Shown here: positions 13,506 to 24,774 of the stretch, in pieces
How positions within the stretch are numbered: position 1 is the first letter of the stretch
How the letters are laid out: each line of letters begins with the position of its first letter
Origin: Todiramphus chloris collaris
Lineage: Eukaryota; Chordata; Aves; Coraciiformes; Alcedinidae
Direction of reading: 5' to 3'
DNA: 64,000 bases
Assembly (NCBI GenBank): GCA_025345505.1
Contig: JANVCC010000073.1
Span: 10,078,628-10,142,627, forward strand
Made by a program: the position numbers and the translations under genes
The notes under the pieces: generated by a model
Database searches by the model: none
What the model saw: only the letters and a program-made list of their open reading frames with translations
What the model was told of the DNA's origin: nothing

Positions 13506-14195
13506 TAGATGGGGGAAGAGCAACCGACATCATTTACCTGGACTTGAGCAAAGCCTTTGACAGTGTCCTACATGACATTCTGGTCTCCAAGATGGTGAAA
13601 TATGGATTTGATGGATGGACAATTCAGTGGATAAAGAACTGGCTTGACGGCCGCTCCCAAAGAGTGGTTGTCAATGGGTCAGTACCCAAGTGGAGTCACT
13701 CAAGGATCAGTACTGGGACCAGTCTTGTTTAACATCTTTGTCAGCAACATGGACAGTGGCATTGAGTGCACCCTCAGCAAGCTTGCTGATGACACCAAGC
13801 TGTGTGGGGCGGCTGACATGCTGAAGGGAAGGGATGCCATCCAGAGGGACCTTGACAGGCTGGAGAGGTGGGCCCATGCCAACCTCATGAAGCTCAACAA
13901 GGGAGGGTCTTTTTAGGCTGTTGGGCAGTGATAGGACTGGAGGGAATGGATTAAAGCTAGAGATAGGTTGATTCAGATTACACATTAGGAAGAATTTCTT
14001 CACCATGAGGGTGGTGAGACACTGGAATAGATTGCCCAGAGAGGTGGTGGAAGCCCCATCCTTAGAAGTTTTTAAGACTAGGCTGTATGGGGCTCTGAAC
14101 AACTTGCTCTAGTGGGAGATGCCCTGCCCATGGCAGGGGGTTTGGAACTAGATAATCTTTAAGGTCCCTTCCAACACTGACAATTCTATAATTCT
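13506..14195 (+). mobile_element. CR1 LINE fragment with large internal deletion
   Basis: It starts in RT motif A ([18 protein letters not shown]), passes motif B ([13 protein letters not shown]) and motif C (SKLADDTKL) to [16 protein letters not shown], then at about 13905 jumps to the 3' part ([34 protein letters not shown]). About 400 bp that normally lie between are missing. Motifs A and B are in different frames, so there is also a frameshift near 13640-13740. The 3' end (GGAACTAGATAATCTTTAAG, TTCCAACACTGAC, two ATTCTA units) is of a different CR1 subfamily from the 7.1-kb copy. The decayed motif C (L-A-D-D) and tail suggest middle age. Confidence 0.92.
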
Positions 14196-17100
14196 ACGTA
14201 TTAAGGATGCTCTTTTATTTTAAGATGGTTATTGTTCTCCTCTTTATGTCCCTGTGACTTTGTCAGAGATGTGAGTCATGGCAAGAAGTAATGAAGGTGA
14301 AAGCTTGATTAGTGCTTTTGCAAAGGTGGTATATGAGAAAAGGACCTGTATTAAATGCTGATGTCTAGGACTTGAGAAGGGCAATTGTATAGGAAGTAAA
14401 ACTGGTCAGAAATATAGGTAAAGACTTTTATGATGTAGACCTAGATTATCAGGAGAAAAAATATAGACAATAATCAGAGCAAAATAAAGCTGTGCACCTG
14501 CATATTTGTAGTTTTTACTCACTTTGTGTAGAAGGTATTTTTAAATTATACAGTTTAGTGGATAGTCAGTGAAGTATTCTGTGATTCTGTGAGGAGATCA
14601 GATGGCATGGTTAAAGCAACAGGTAACTATTATAGAACTATTTTGTAGCATTGACTGGAATAGTCAACAGTAATATCTGTGAAAATTGTTTCCATATGAA
14701 ATCTTAGTAGTCAGGAACTTCTCTCTGATATCTAAATAGAATTGGATTTTTCTTAGTGTCAGCTTGTGCTTCATTAATGTATGGAATTTGACCATTAATC
14801 TAATAAATTTAGCATGATCAGCAACTTTATTCCTGGCACAAGGATATGTACATCTGAGACAGAATTTCTCCTAGCAATTTTTTCACCAAATAACCTAAAA
14901 TTCCATAAAGGTTAACTGACTTCACAGATGCCATACTGTGAATCTCCGCCACCCTGGAAGCTGTCACTGACAGATAATTTTCAATGAAATAAAAAAGCTT
15001 CAGAATTAGCAGCTGCAGGCAAGGTAAATGAAAATGAAAGAATGAAGACTGCAAAGGTCCTTTACAAGTACAGATATACTGGGGTTTTTGTTTTGTTTTG
15101 TTTTTCAGATAGAACTCCAGCTTTTTTCACAGATCAGTTCTTCTGCCTAGAAGCAGGAAGACCTATCATATAGAGCTGTGATATCACCTCTTGGCCCCAT
15201 TTTTGTTATAGCTGTCCATAGCAATAATGATTACAGTCAAGACTGTAAAAATTTCTGATATATCTCCTCTTTTTCACTTACTTGTAACTTCCATTTATGC
15301 TGACATTTTACACACCTGTCTCTGTCTTTTTAATGCATATTTTGAATATAGTGCTCATGGTAGTCACTGAGATGTGCATGATATATTTTTCCTTTAAAAT
15401 AGAAGCATGACAGTAACTTAAACTTTGATGTTATAAATTTCGTATGAACACCAGTAGACAGGGATCAACACTTTGGATCTTGAGTAGTTCCTGTGATTGG
15501 ACTGTGAAATCTTGGCAGAAGTCCATACAGGAAATGAGGAGCTGCCCCTTGTCATCTTCACAAATTGCTCAGCTAAAATAAAGTTTTTCCTTGCTTTCTT
15601 TGTCCTACTTGCCTATAGCACACTGCAAAATGTATGGTACACTCAGTTTCTCAACATCACAGGTTGAGGGTTTTTTGCTTAATTACAAAATCACTATTAA
15701 TACAGCTGTTGTGGGAGACAATAATAATAAAATATTCAAGACATTAAATCTTGTAAGGCAAAATGATTTTGTTTCTCAATAATACAGATGCAAAACTGTG
15801 AAGGTGTTTTATGCGTACCTCATTCTACTTGAAACATGTAATTTGAAACACTGAACGCAGTTTGATGTTCAGATGCTTAGCATGACTGCATACATCTAAA
15901 AGAGAAGAGACATTCATTTCTACAGAGTAAGGTTCTGTACTGGTTCAGTGTGTCTGATATGATGGGCTCCCTCTGGGAAGCTGGAGGTGATAAAGTTTAC
16001 TGTGGTAACTTCACCTGGGAAAGGTTACCAGATTCTATCAATTTAACCTATAACCTTTCATGTGCATTATCATCTTCCTTTGTTAAAGGAAGTTAGGGAG
16101 GGATGCAAGTACTATGCAGTACTGCCCACCATAAGGAAGAACATTCTCACAGTTACCCATGCCAGGGACAATACATCAGATTCTTCCTGACCATGGAAGC
16201 AAGATAGACACAGTGCAGCAGAAACGGGAGGGTTGCCCTCCTGCAAAGTGCAGCAGTCAAGCACAGGACTGGTCAATAGAAACCCCTGAATATCCTTGAT
16301 TTCATCATTTGTTTCACCTTTTAACCATTTTTTTGCCCCTTGGTCCCCACTGGGCTCCAATTTGTCCCACAGGTATACAAGGTAGTTTTATCAGCCTCAG
16401 AGCTAAATGCAATGAGATTTTTTGTTGTTGTTCTTTCTGTGGCTCACTAAGCAGTTAAGGTTACTAACCTCTAAGGCTTATTTATATACTGAAGCATTTT
16501 CCTCATATTGCATCACAAACCAAATAAGCTTGAGTCTGTGTATTTGACTACTTGTTCCTGTTTTTGAATGATTATTTAAAAAAAAAAAAAAAGAAGAAGC
16601 AAAAGAAAACCCTGAACCAAAACATTTTTGCCAGATTTTTTTTAAGCAAAGATTTAATCTGATACATATTCCAGTTCATTGCTATTCAAGGATATGTGTT
16701 GTGCAAGACAACAATCCTGATTGTTTTATAAGGTTAAAATATTACTGTATTGAAATCCTCTGGTTTGTATTTTACATGTGTGAGCTACATAGAGGGCACA
16801 GAGGGAGTATCTTACTGTTGTTTGCCTTTTTTTTTTTTTAAGGTATTCTTTTTATTGCTGTCAGGATTTAGCTACAGTTAGGGTTGAGGTTCTTGTTAGT
16901 GATGTTTTCCCACATTAAAATTTTCCTAAGTATGCTAGAGTGTTCTTTTAAGAAGTAACTACATTTCCAGAAGAAAACAAGGATTAGAGTATGTTGATAC
17001 ATGCACCCAAACAGGTACATGAAGTACACAATTTTTAATAACTGGTGCATATGGGTTTGCTGTATAATTTCCACTGAAGCTGAATACTTAGCCTTAATAC

Positions 17101-17772
17101 TTCAGAGGCAAACTTAGATAGCTTAAGCAGATTTATTAATACAGCTGTGAAAATATAAAAGTCTTCTGTGGTAAATGTTAATTTGTGTTATATGCAGTTA
17201 ATGAGTGTGTTGGAAATGTACTTGTTAGTGATTTCACAACACGTTCCAACGCCATTGCTGCTGCAAATTAATGTGTCATGATTTTTAAGCTTTATTATTT
17301 GAATAATGCTTCCTTTATGTTTGAAGACATAACTACTGTTATTCCTGGCTACCATTTCTTATAAATGGCTTAATACGGTCTGACTTTTAATCTCAGTGGT
17401 TTTCCATGGAATTTTGAGTTGGAATAATTAAGTAGTAATTTCAAAGAAATTAATTTTTTACTGTGATATATAGTTTTACTTTATTTTTTAAGAAGCAAAA
17501 TTGTGATGAACAAATGCTTCTTTACTGCTTAAAACTTGTTCAGTAATAAAAGTATGAGTTTTACATCTTACCTATATGGTAGCTGAAGTATCTTTGTAAA
17601 AGATGCATCATCTGTGTTTTATAGCCATGGAATCTTGTAAGTCTTGATCAAGTAGCTTTGTCTAATCTCTAAATAAATTGGTAGCATAGGGTTATATTTT
17701 ACATTCTTGCCATACTTATTGTGTGTTACTCCATGAATTAATTCCTGTAGAACGTGTGCTTTGGCTGTTGAA
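14196..17772. other. Unique AT-rich DNA, no gene seen
   Basis: No gene or clear interspersed repeat. It contains short simple repeats: a TTTTG run at 15081-15106, an A run at 16578-16592 and a T run at 16829-16841. The stretch at 16110-16380 is less AT-rich than its surroundings and may be an old decayed repeat, but I could not match it to a family. Confidence 0.5.
16578..16592. repeat. Poly-A run
   Basis: Fifteen A residues followed by GAAGAAG-type purines. No LINE or SINE body is recognisable upstream, so it is listed only as simple sequence. Confidence 0.9.
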
Positions 17773-17968
17773 ATCATAGAATCATAGAATGGTTTTGCTT
17801 GCAAGAAGTCTTAAAGATCATCCAGTTCCAACTTCCCTGACATAGGAAGGCACATCTCTCACTGGACCAGGTTCCACAAGGCCCCATCCAACCTGGCCTT
17901 GAACACATCCAATGACAGAGCACCCACAACTTCCCTGGGTAACCTATAATTGTATCTCACCACCCTCA
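17773..17968 (-). mobile_element. CR1 LINE 3' end, minus strand
   Basis: The + strand starts with the inverted CR1 tail (ATCATAGAATCATAGAATGG), then the reversed 3' motif (AAAGATCATCCAGTTCCAAC), GGCCCCATCCAACCTGGCCT and CTCACCACCCTCA. It is therefore a roughly 195-bp 5'-truncated CR1 pointing to the left, holding only the 3' UTR and the very end of ORF2. The order and spacing of the landmarks agree with the CR1 group whose ORF2 ends in VVRHWNRLP-type sequence. Divergence is moderate. Confidence 0.92.
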
Positions 17969-20050
17969 ATAGATATTATCAGAATTCAGGTATTATTTCA
18001 TTTGTAAGTTAATGTAGTAATATTCCCAAGAACAGACAAAAATATGCACCATGAGGTGAAGTAGAGGCCAGAAAAATAGTGGATAGTAGTAACAAAATAT
18101 GCATTTTAGAGACCGAATAGCTAAAAAGTATAATTTAAGACAAATAATTTTATCAGGCTATTTCTGTAATTGAAATTTATATAAGCAAATATCTGTTATG
18201 ATCTCAGAAATATGGATTGTGGGAATTAACGTATTATTCTGAGACAAGTGTTTATGGAAGTGATTTTGTTTTTATTCTCTCTGCTTTAAAACTTTACCTG
18301 GGCCAAAGAGCTTTGTATGGATGAAAGTTACGACAAAAAATGTCTACAAGACATTGTTTTTGAACATAAAGTGACCCTGTTCCCCACCAGGAAGCCTGAG
18401 TAAATACACTTTATTCTTAGGTAAATGAATGCTATTTTTCAATGACTCAGTGGTCATTTCTAGTACAAGTGCTGCACTTTTTCTCCTGTCTTCTAGAATT
18501 TGAAGCAGGTAGGTTGGGAATTTCCAATAGAAGAGAAATAGAAGGATCGATGAAAATCTGAGTCTGTTTGCAGCTTCTTAATTTTTTTTTTCCCCATAAG
18601 TAGCCCTGACAGTAATAATTATCCACCTTTTGAATTTCTTTTAATCTGATTAAAGATACTTTTTGGTAACCTTTAAAAATGGGAAATACTGCTTCAGCTT
18701 ATTTTTTATGAGTTACTTACATTTGTAGTCCTTGTCTAGTAGGTTTTGAAGACATTTATGATAATTGGGCTTGGAATTAGTTGAACATGCTGGACAAAAG
18801 TTAGGATACAATGCCAGTTGCATTCCTCTGGGTAATATAATAGAAGCTGGCATACATATACAAAGATATAGACTGGATGGAGGGATGAGTAGCAGTTTTG
18901 GGGTGGAATTGATTTGTAATTAAATCCAGGATTAGTTCAGAATCTACTTGCTGAACTTCATCAGGAGAACTGTTGTGGGTGTGCTGACCATGATGCTTGA
19001 GTTGTGTGAAATATAGGACTACTTGCAGATAGTGTAAATTTGTTTAAATTTTATGGGTCCTAACTGTGGACCATCAGGCTTTTCAAATTGTAGTTGTATT
19101 TAAGAAATACATAGGAAAACCTTTTCACTTGTTTGAATTACCAAACCTGACTTTGTTTCCCAGTCAGTTCTCTGTCTCATTTGCATTGGGTATAGTAAAT
19201 TAAGGTCCTTTAGAAACATCAGATCAGTGTTTTCTAAATATAGCTCCCTTGCAAAAGATTGCTTTCATAGGATGTCCACCTGGTCATGTATAATGGTGCT
19301 CAAAGTGCTATCGAGCTCATCAGCAAAACGTAGCCCTATTCTCCACTGAATGGACGTGTTTCCTTTCAAGGATGTATTGGATTAGTCCTCTTTCACTAGC
19401 TTGCTGTGAATTTGCTGCAAACCAGCTAGTGTTACAAGGCATAGCTGAAGGACAGAGAAAAGGCAACTTAACCCATACAGCTGCCAGCTTTATTAAAAGG
19501 GAAATAATGTAACGATGCTTTGTTGATGACTGTGCTATGAATCTAATGTTCCCTTGTGTTTTTCTTCTGCTTTATATTAGTTATTCAGACAGCCAGCCTC
19601 AACACTTCTGTAGATAAAAACCTATTGTTCCATGCATGTGTATTTTGAAAACAGGTTTTCACACTGTAATTATACTTTAAAATGATGCTGTTTGCAGGTT
19701 GAATTTATATTAATTTTAAAGGTAAATCAGAGGAATCTGAAGAACCATCTGCTCACAAAAAGCAGCAATGAAATTACAACATTTATCCTTTGTACTCCAT
19801 CAGCCAGCTATCCAAAAATGCAAGTAGGGAAAAATTTCACTAAAGGGAAAAATTTATTTTGAACAGATTTTCTATTCTTATGTGAGAAAAGTGTTAATAT
19901 CATGTAAAAATCCATTGGGGACATAGTCTTAGAGGTATTCAGTATATATGGTGCTTTAGTATGGTTTGGCCATACTAAATGAAATTGCCAAAAAACCCAA
20001 ACCAAAACCAACCCTAAATTTTGCCTTTTTGTATTTTAGAAGTAAAAAAC

Positions 20051-20069
20051 TTTTTTTTTTTTTTTTTTT
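20051..20069. repeat. Poly-T run
   Basis: Nineteen T residues in AT-rich DNA, preceded at 19989-20014 by an A/C-rich patch of AAACC-type units. No parent retroelement is visible. Confidence 0.9.
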
Positions 20070-22246
20070 AATTCTTATTTAAAGAACTCAAATGTTTTTC
20101 AATGGTTCAAAAACAGTTTTTGGGGTGTTATTTCCATGACCAAACCTCAAAAGAAGTCTTTTAGTAATCTGCACAAGATAAACTTTCACTGTACAGATGT
20201 ACCCTACTGCTCCACCACCCTAAACAAACCGCTCATCTCATGCTGCCCATTTGTCCTGGGAAAAGACATTGCAACTGTTTTAATTCTCTGGGTGGCAGTA
20301 TGGATTCAGAATGGTAGATAAACATAAATGGGTAAAGATGACGTACATTCTGTAAGAGATCTCAGGACGTGATAGTTTTGGAAAGGTACTGGTGGTTCCC
20401 AGCTGTCTGACACCCCCATCCACCCACAGTATTAATTTAGTTCAAAAAGCAGTAGTTCAACAACATTGCCTGTTGAACACTGTAGGTTTTATAGTGAAGG
20501 AGAAGTGCAAACAGGAATGCAGAAAGGGCTTTGGAAGTTTGTTCTCAGCACACAGAAAGTCTATAGTCAAACTGACAATTTAGGATATCAAAGGTGTGCT
20601 CGAGCTTCTAATGTGCAAAGCATTTTTCATGGTAGTTGTAATTTTTTTTTCTGAATATAGCATTCACCAAATATTATTAATCTTTCTTTCTGTTTTCAGT
20701 AGATCATAGCTTTATCTTATTTGGAGCTTTTGTATGCTTGTAAAAATCAAGTATAAATTAATCTCTTCATCCTCGCCCCACTCCCTGAGTGTTCATCTGT
20801 ATAGTTACAGGTTTAGTGTAAATTCACTCTGTCCTTGTTGCATTGATGTCTTTGGAATTCAGAATACTGGCAAAGAGTGATAAAGATTATGCAGTGCTTC
20901 CTTGAAAGAGAACCGAGAAATTAAAGAATATATACATTATATGTTTACTGTTTCTTTCAACAGGAGCTTAAATGATTGCTGATGGAAGATGTCAAAAGAT
21001 GCTTTTTTTACAATTTATATTATTATTCCCTCTTGTCTCTCTCTCCACCGACCCCAAGTGTAGAAAACTGAAAAAAGTGACATTTTATTTTTTTTTCTAT
21101 TTATTGTTAGCCTTGACTTCAGGGTATCTAGACTTGAGTGAAAATTTTATATAGGAACATGCTGGGTATTTGCTTTTAAAACAATAATTTCCATTATTTA
21201 TTTTTTTATGTAACATTTCTGCTAGCTCTTGGTACCTCATCCTGTTAGATTCTGCTCCAAGCAGTTTGGATTTAAACTCTACTGTAAACCTAAGCTGCTG
21301 TTCTACTATCCTACTGTAGATGTCTAGATAATGGGTATAATGTGTTATATATTTTGTGTGTGTGTACAAAAAAAATAGTGGAAATGAGATAAGGGATTGG
21401 GTTGCTTGTAACTGGTTTTTTCTTTTCCCCCTTTTATCCTGATGTGACAAAATGATGGAGGGCAAGCTGTGAATAGATTACTGTTCCACTAGCTGAGTTG
21501 ATCTTTATTCGGAATATGTTCTGATCCTTCCTGAGTGTCTTATCAGAAAGGATTTCCCTTAAAACCAACAATTAAGAAATGAAACTCAAAGGAACTGACC
21601 TTCACTTTTTGAAGTGTCTAATACAATTCTCAGATGATCCAAGGTAACAGATATGACTGGTGGGATATCTCAACTACCAATGTAGTGCAATGATGAAGAG
21701 GTTAGCATGAATTTGGGATATGCAAGCAAGATACTTTAAAGCAAACAGAAGTATTGGTAACTGCTCCTGAATAACCAGGAAGAGAGGCCAGAAACCTTAA
21801 CAACAAGAAAAACTGCTGAACTTGAAGGATAATTTAATGGCAAGTTCACATGAATGTTCACAATTACTTTTTGTAGGAAGACTAGGGATTAGGAGGCTTC
21901 TTTTGATATTTCTACAAATTCTATTATTAAAAAATATGACCATTTCTAATAATAAAGCTTGATAAAGCTTTTGGAAGGGACTCATGGAATAGGGAATTAC
22001 TGAAGAAAGGAAATTAAATTTCTGATAGGAACCCTTGGATGCTGGCTGTGTTGGTAAAACAGGGTGGCAGGTAGAGGGTGTGAAGCATGATTAGGTTGTT
22101 TGTACTGTATTTATATTCTGTTAACTCACACATAAGGGTAGGATTATCTGCAGGTAATCAGAAAAGATTCCTCTCTCTTTTTGATACATAGCTTGGTTTC
22201 TAGGGTTTATATTAGAATTAGCGTTTATTTCCTTGCTTTTTTGCTT

Positions 22247-22332
22247 CTTTGTGGGTTTTTTTTTTGTGGGGTTTTTTTTGTGGTTTTTTTTGTGCTTTTT
22301 TTTGTGCTTTTTTTGTTTGTTTTTTTTTTTTT
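22247..22332. repeat. T/G-rich low-complexity tract with a repeating T8GTG motif
   Basis: An 85-bp tract in which runs of T alternate with GTGGG, GTGG and GTGC units, ending in twelve T. The repeated middle unit (about 12 bp, TTTTTTTTGTGC-like) shows that it grew by slippage or tandem duplication. Confidence 0.85.
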
Positions 22333-22757
22333 AATTTATGATGCATTGTAGCTTAAGCACAAACAGAGAATGAAAGTGGGATGCATCAGTACATCCTGAG
22401 GCTGAATTCTGGCTTTCTTTGGTCTCCTTCCCTTTGGAGAAAGACATGCCATATTTCCCAGCACTTTTTCAGGTATTTTAGCAAGCAAGTTCTTGGCAAG
22501 TGAAAAAAAATCTAAACCTCCTATCTTGCATAGTGTATGTGCTTTATAATGACTGGTAAAGGGGACTACAACTAGTGTCTAATGGTCTGCTGTATTTCAC
22601 TAAGAGCTCTGTAATCATCAACTCTTTGTTTTTCAGCTCAGGGACCTAACCATATTATTCTTCCAAACTGTGCATGTATATTTTCATTCCAAGGTCACTG
22701 AAGGAAAAATGCTTGTTATTTTATTATTATCAGGGCAGGCTGTAACCAGACAGTGAC

Positions 22758-22857
22758 ACCCCCCCCCCCCACCCCTAAAACAAACAAACAATCAAACAAT
22801 AAAAAACCCAAACAACCAACCAAAAACCACAAACACCCAAAACCCAAACAGAACAAC
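22758..22857. repeat. C12 homopolymer and A/C-rich low-complexity tract
   Basis: Twelve C in a row at about 22759-22770 are followed by about 85 bp made almost only of A and C (AAAC, AACC and ACCC units). Its reverse strand resembles the T/G-rich tracts elsewhere in the window. Such a long C run is prone to sequencing length error, so its exact length is uncertain. Confidence 0.85.
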
Positions 22858-23977
22858 TATCCTACAGACACTAGCAAAAAGGGTTGTCTGAACTAGACTA
22901 GCTCAGCATTATATTTAAAAATTCTTCATTTATGTGGATGATTTTTGTAGCTGTTAGCAGAATAACTCCCTGCACAAGTAGAAGGCTGAAATTTAGTACC
23001 CATTCTGTCAGAAGTAAAATGTCTTTTTATCATAGGTTCTTTCCTTCTGCAGCACAGTCCCTCTGCAGCACAAATCTGATACAGATTCCAAGTGGCTGTG
23101 ATAATTAGGCAGGAAGGATATTTCTTATGGGATTTTGAACAAGTACATGAGGAATGGGGCTTATCTTGTTGCATGGTGGGGTGGAGGTGTTAGAGTGATG
23201 TGGTTCAAGCATTACTCTGAATGCTGAATCCAATCCTCCTGGGCAGTCTTATTGTCTTATACTTCCTTAATCCCTATATATCTAACTTTTTTGTGTTTGT
23301 TGAGTGTGAGGATCATTAATTCAGTACAACCTGGCAGACACTGTTCAGGTGTCAGTATAAACATAGGGTATCTCAATCTAGAAGAATTGCCTTAATCACA
23401 AATTTTTTCTTGCTGATGGTGAAGTAGAATAAATTGCAAAAGCAGTTAAAAAGCTGATGATCCTGGAGGTGATTAGCTGAAAAAAAGCAGAAAAGAGAAA
23501 ACTTAGAGTATATTTCTTACTCATTGTGGTTTTGTCTCACTGAATTCCAGAAAACAAATAATCCCCAAGGAGACATATCTACTTTTTTATATGTAAATTA
23601 TGTATTTATATAATGTATCAAACAAGCTGTGTACAGTGAAATAGTGATACTGAATTTTGTTTCCCAATGTAGTCCATAAGGAATATATGCATGTATACAT
23701 GTATCAGAGTGAAGTTTGCCTAATATTTTAGTATGTATGGTTTCTGTGCAATGAAAGGACTATTTTAAAGGAAGAGCAAAATTTGCCCAGTCTCATAGGC
23801 TGTCATTAAATCTAACTCTAAGCCTGCCTTTCATATCCAATAGGCGCTGTGCCTGCATTGAATGTACATAAAGTACATGATGATCTCACCTGCTTCACGG
23901 CTCCACATCCCAGATATATTTGACAAATGTTGTGGCTAGTGAAATTTAGCAAATGAAAATGGAAGACTGTAGTGAAG

Positions 23978-24774
23978 TGTCCTGGTTTGAGTGAAAACAG
24001 AACTAATTCTTTTCAGTAATTTTACTTTTCAGCTTGGTTCTTCTAATTAACTGCACTTTCTGAAGTTAGCAGCCTGTTCTCACAGACAGTGTCTGCTTCT
24101 AGCAGTGATAACACCTTATGTTTAGAGTTACTACCAAGGATTGGTATGCAGACCAAGGCCACTGCTGGGTCCTGTGTACCACTTTGGGGGGTGCAGAAAG
24201 TGAAAGGCTGCACCTGCAGGGAGGAGTGGACAGGACGGGTGACTCTAAACTGACCAGGAGGTATTCCATCCCATATACGCCATATTCGGTCTAGGGCTGA
24301 GGGACCCGAAGGGTCTCTGGGCTCTTCTCTTCCCTTTTGGACTGCTTTGCCAGCTTTTGCTTGGCTTGGCTTGGGTCCTCTTTCGGTTCCTTCCTCGGAG
24401 CACCCAAGGAGGATTTCCTTCGATCCGGTCTGTGTGTTCCTGAACCTGGTACCAGAATCCAGCTCCTGAACACAGCTCCTGTCTGCTGCGGGGCCCAGTC
24501 TGGGACTCCCCCGGTGCCTGCACAACATCAGTGGTGACGGTGATGTAATTTCCATCAGGGGGGTTGGGTTCGATACTGGTTTTGTATATATTTGTATATA
24601 TTCCATTTATTATAATTATTAATTTCATTTTCATTAAAGCTGTTCTAGTTTCCTTTTCTAATCGCTAAGTCTCTCTCCCTTATTCCCTTTCTCTTCCCCT
24701 CAGGGGAGGGAGGGGAGTTAACAGAGAGCGTCTGTTATAGGTTTAAGGGGCTGCCCTGACCCTAAACCGTGACA
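23978..24774 (+). mobile_element. Solo LTR, avian endogenous retrovirus (family A)
   Basis: A complete-looking solo LTR of 797 bp: it begins TGTCCTGGTTTGAG and ends AAACCGTGACA, giving the canonical TG...CA ends. It is flanked on both sides by the same 5 bp, TGAAG (23973-23977 and 24775-24779), which is a target-site duplication. The middle (about 24160-24540) is richer in G+C than the surroundings, and an ATTAAA polyadenylation-type signal lies at 24633-24638, followed by a pyrimidine-rich 3' part. No gag, pol or env sequence is attached, so the provirus was reduced to one LTR by recombination. The open frames inside it (up to 187 codons, minus strand) are not genes. The perfect duplication and CpG-containing core suggest a moderate to young age. 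A second copy of the family is at 39905-42918. Confidence 0.93.

Larger units (their letters stand above)
17969..23977. other. Unique AT-rich DNA, no gene seen
   Basis: Six kilobases with no recognised gene, LINE or LTR. Only simple-sequence tracts stand out (20051-20069, 22247-22332 and 22758-22857, listed separately) together with a small TG run near 21354-21364. The frame of 122 codons at 21097-21465 on the minus strand is lysine-, serine- and tyrosine-rich with no domain I recognise and is taken as chance. Confidence 0.5.

Noticed and set aside
14560-14592. ATTCTGTGATTCTGTGA, like a CR1 tail
   Set aside because: There is no CR1 3' UTR motif directly upstream; 17 bp alone is too short to call an element.
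16110-16380. Less AT-rich stretch that might be an old repeat
   Set aside because: No ends, motifs or coding signature matched a family I know.
21097-21465. 122-codon minus-strand frame
   Set aside because: No domain, AT-rich codon content, and no splice or promoter context; treated as chance.
24043-24606. 187-codon minus-strand open frame
   Set aside because: It lies wholly inside solo LTR-A, overlaps other frames on both strands and has no recognisable domain.
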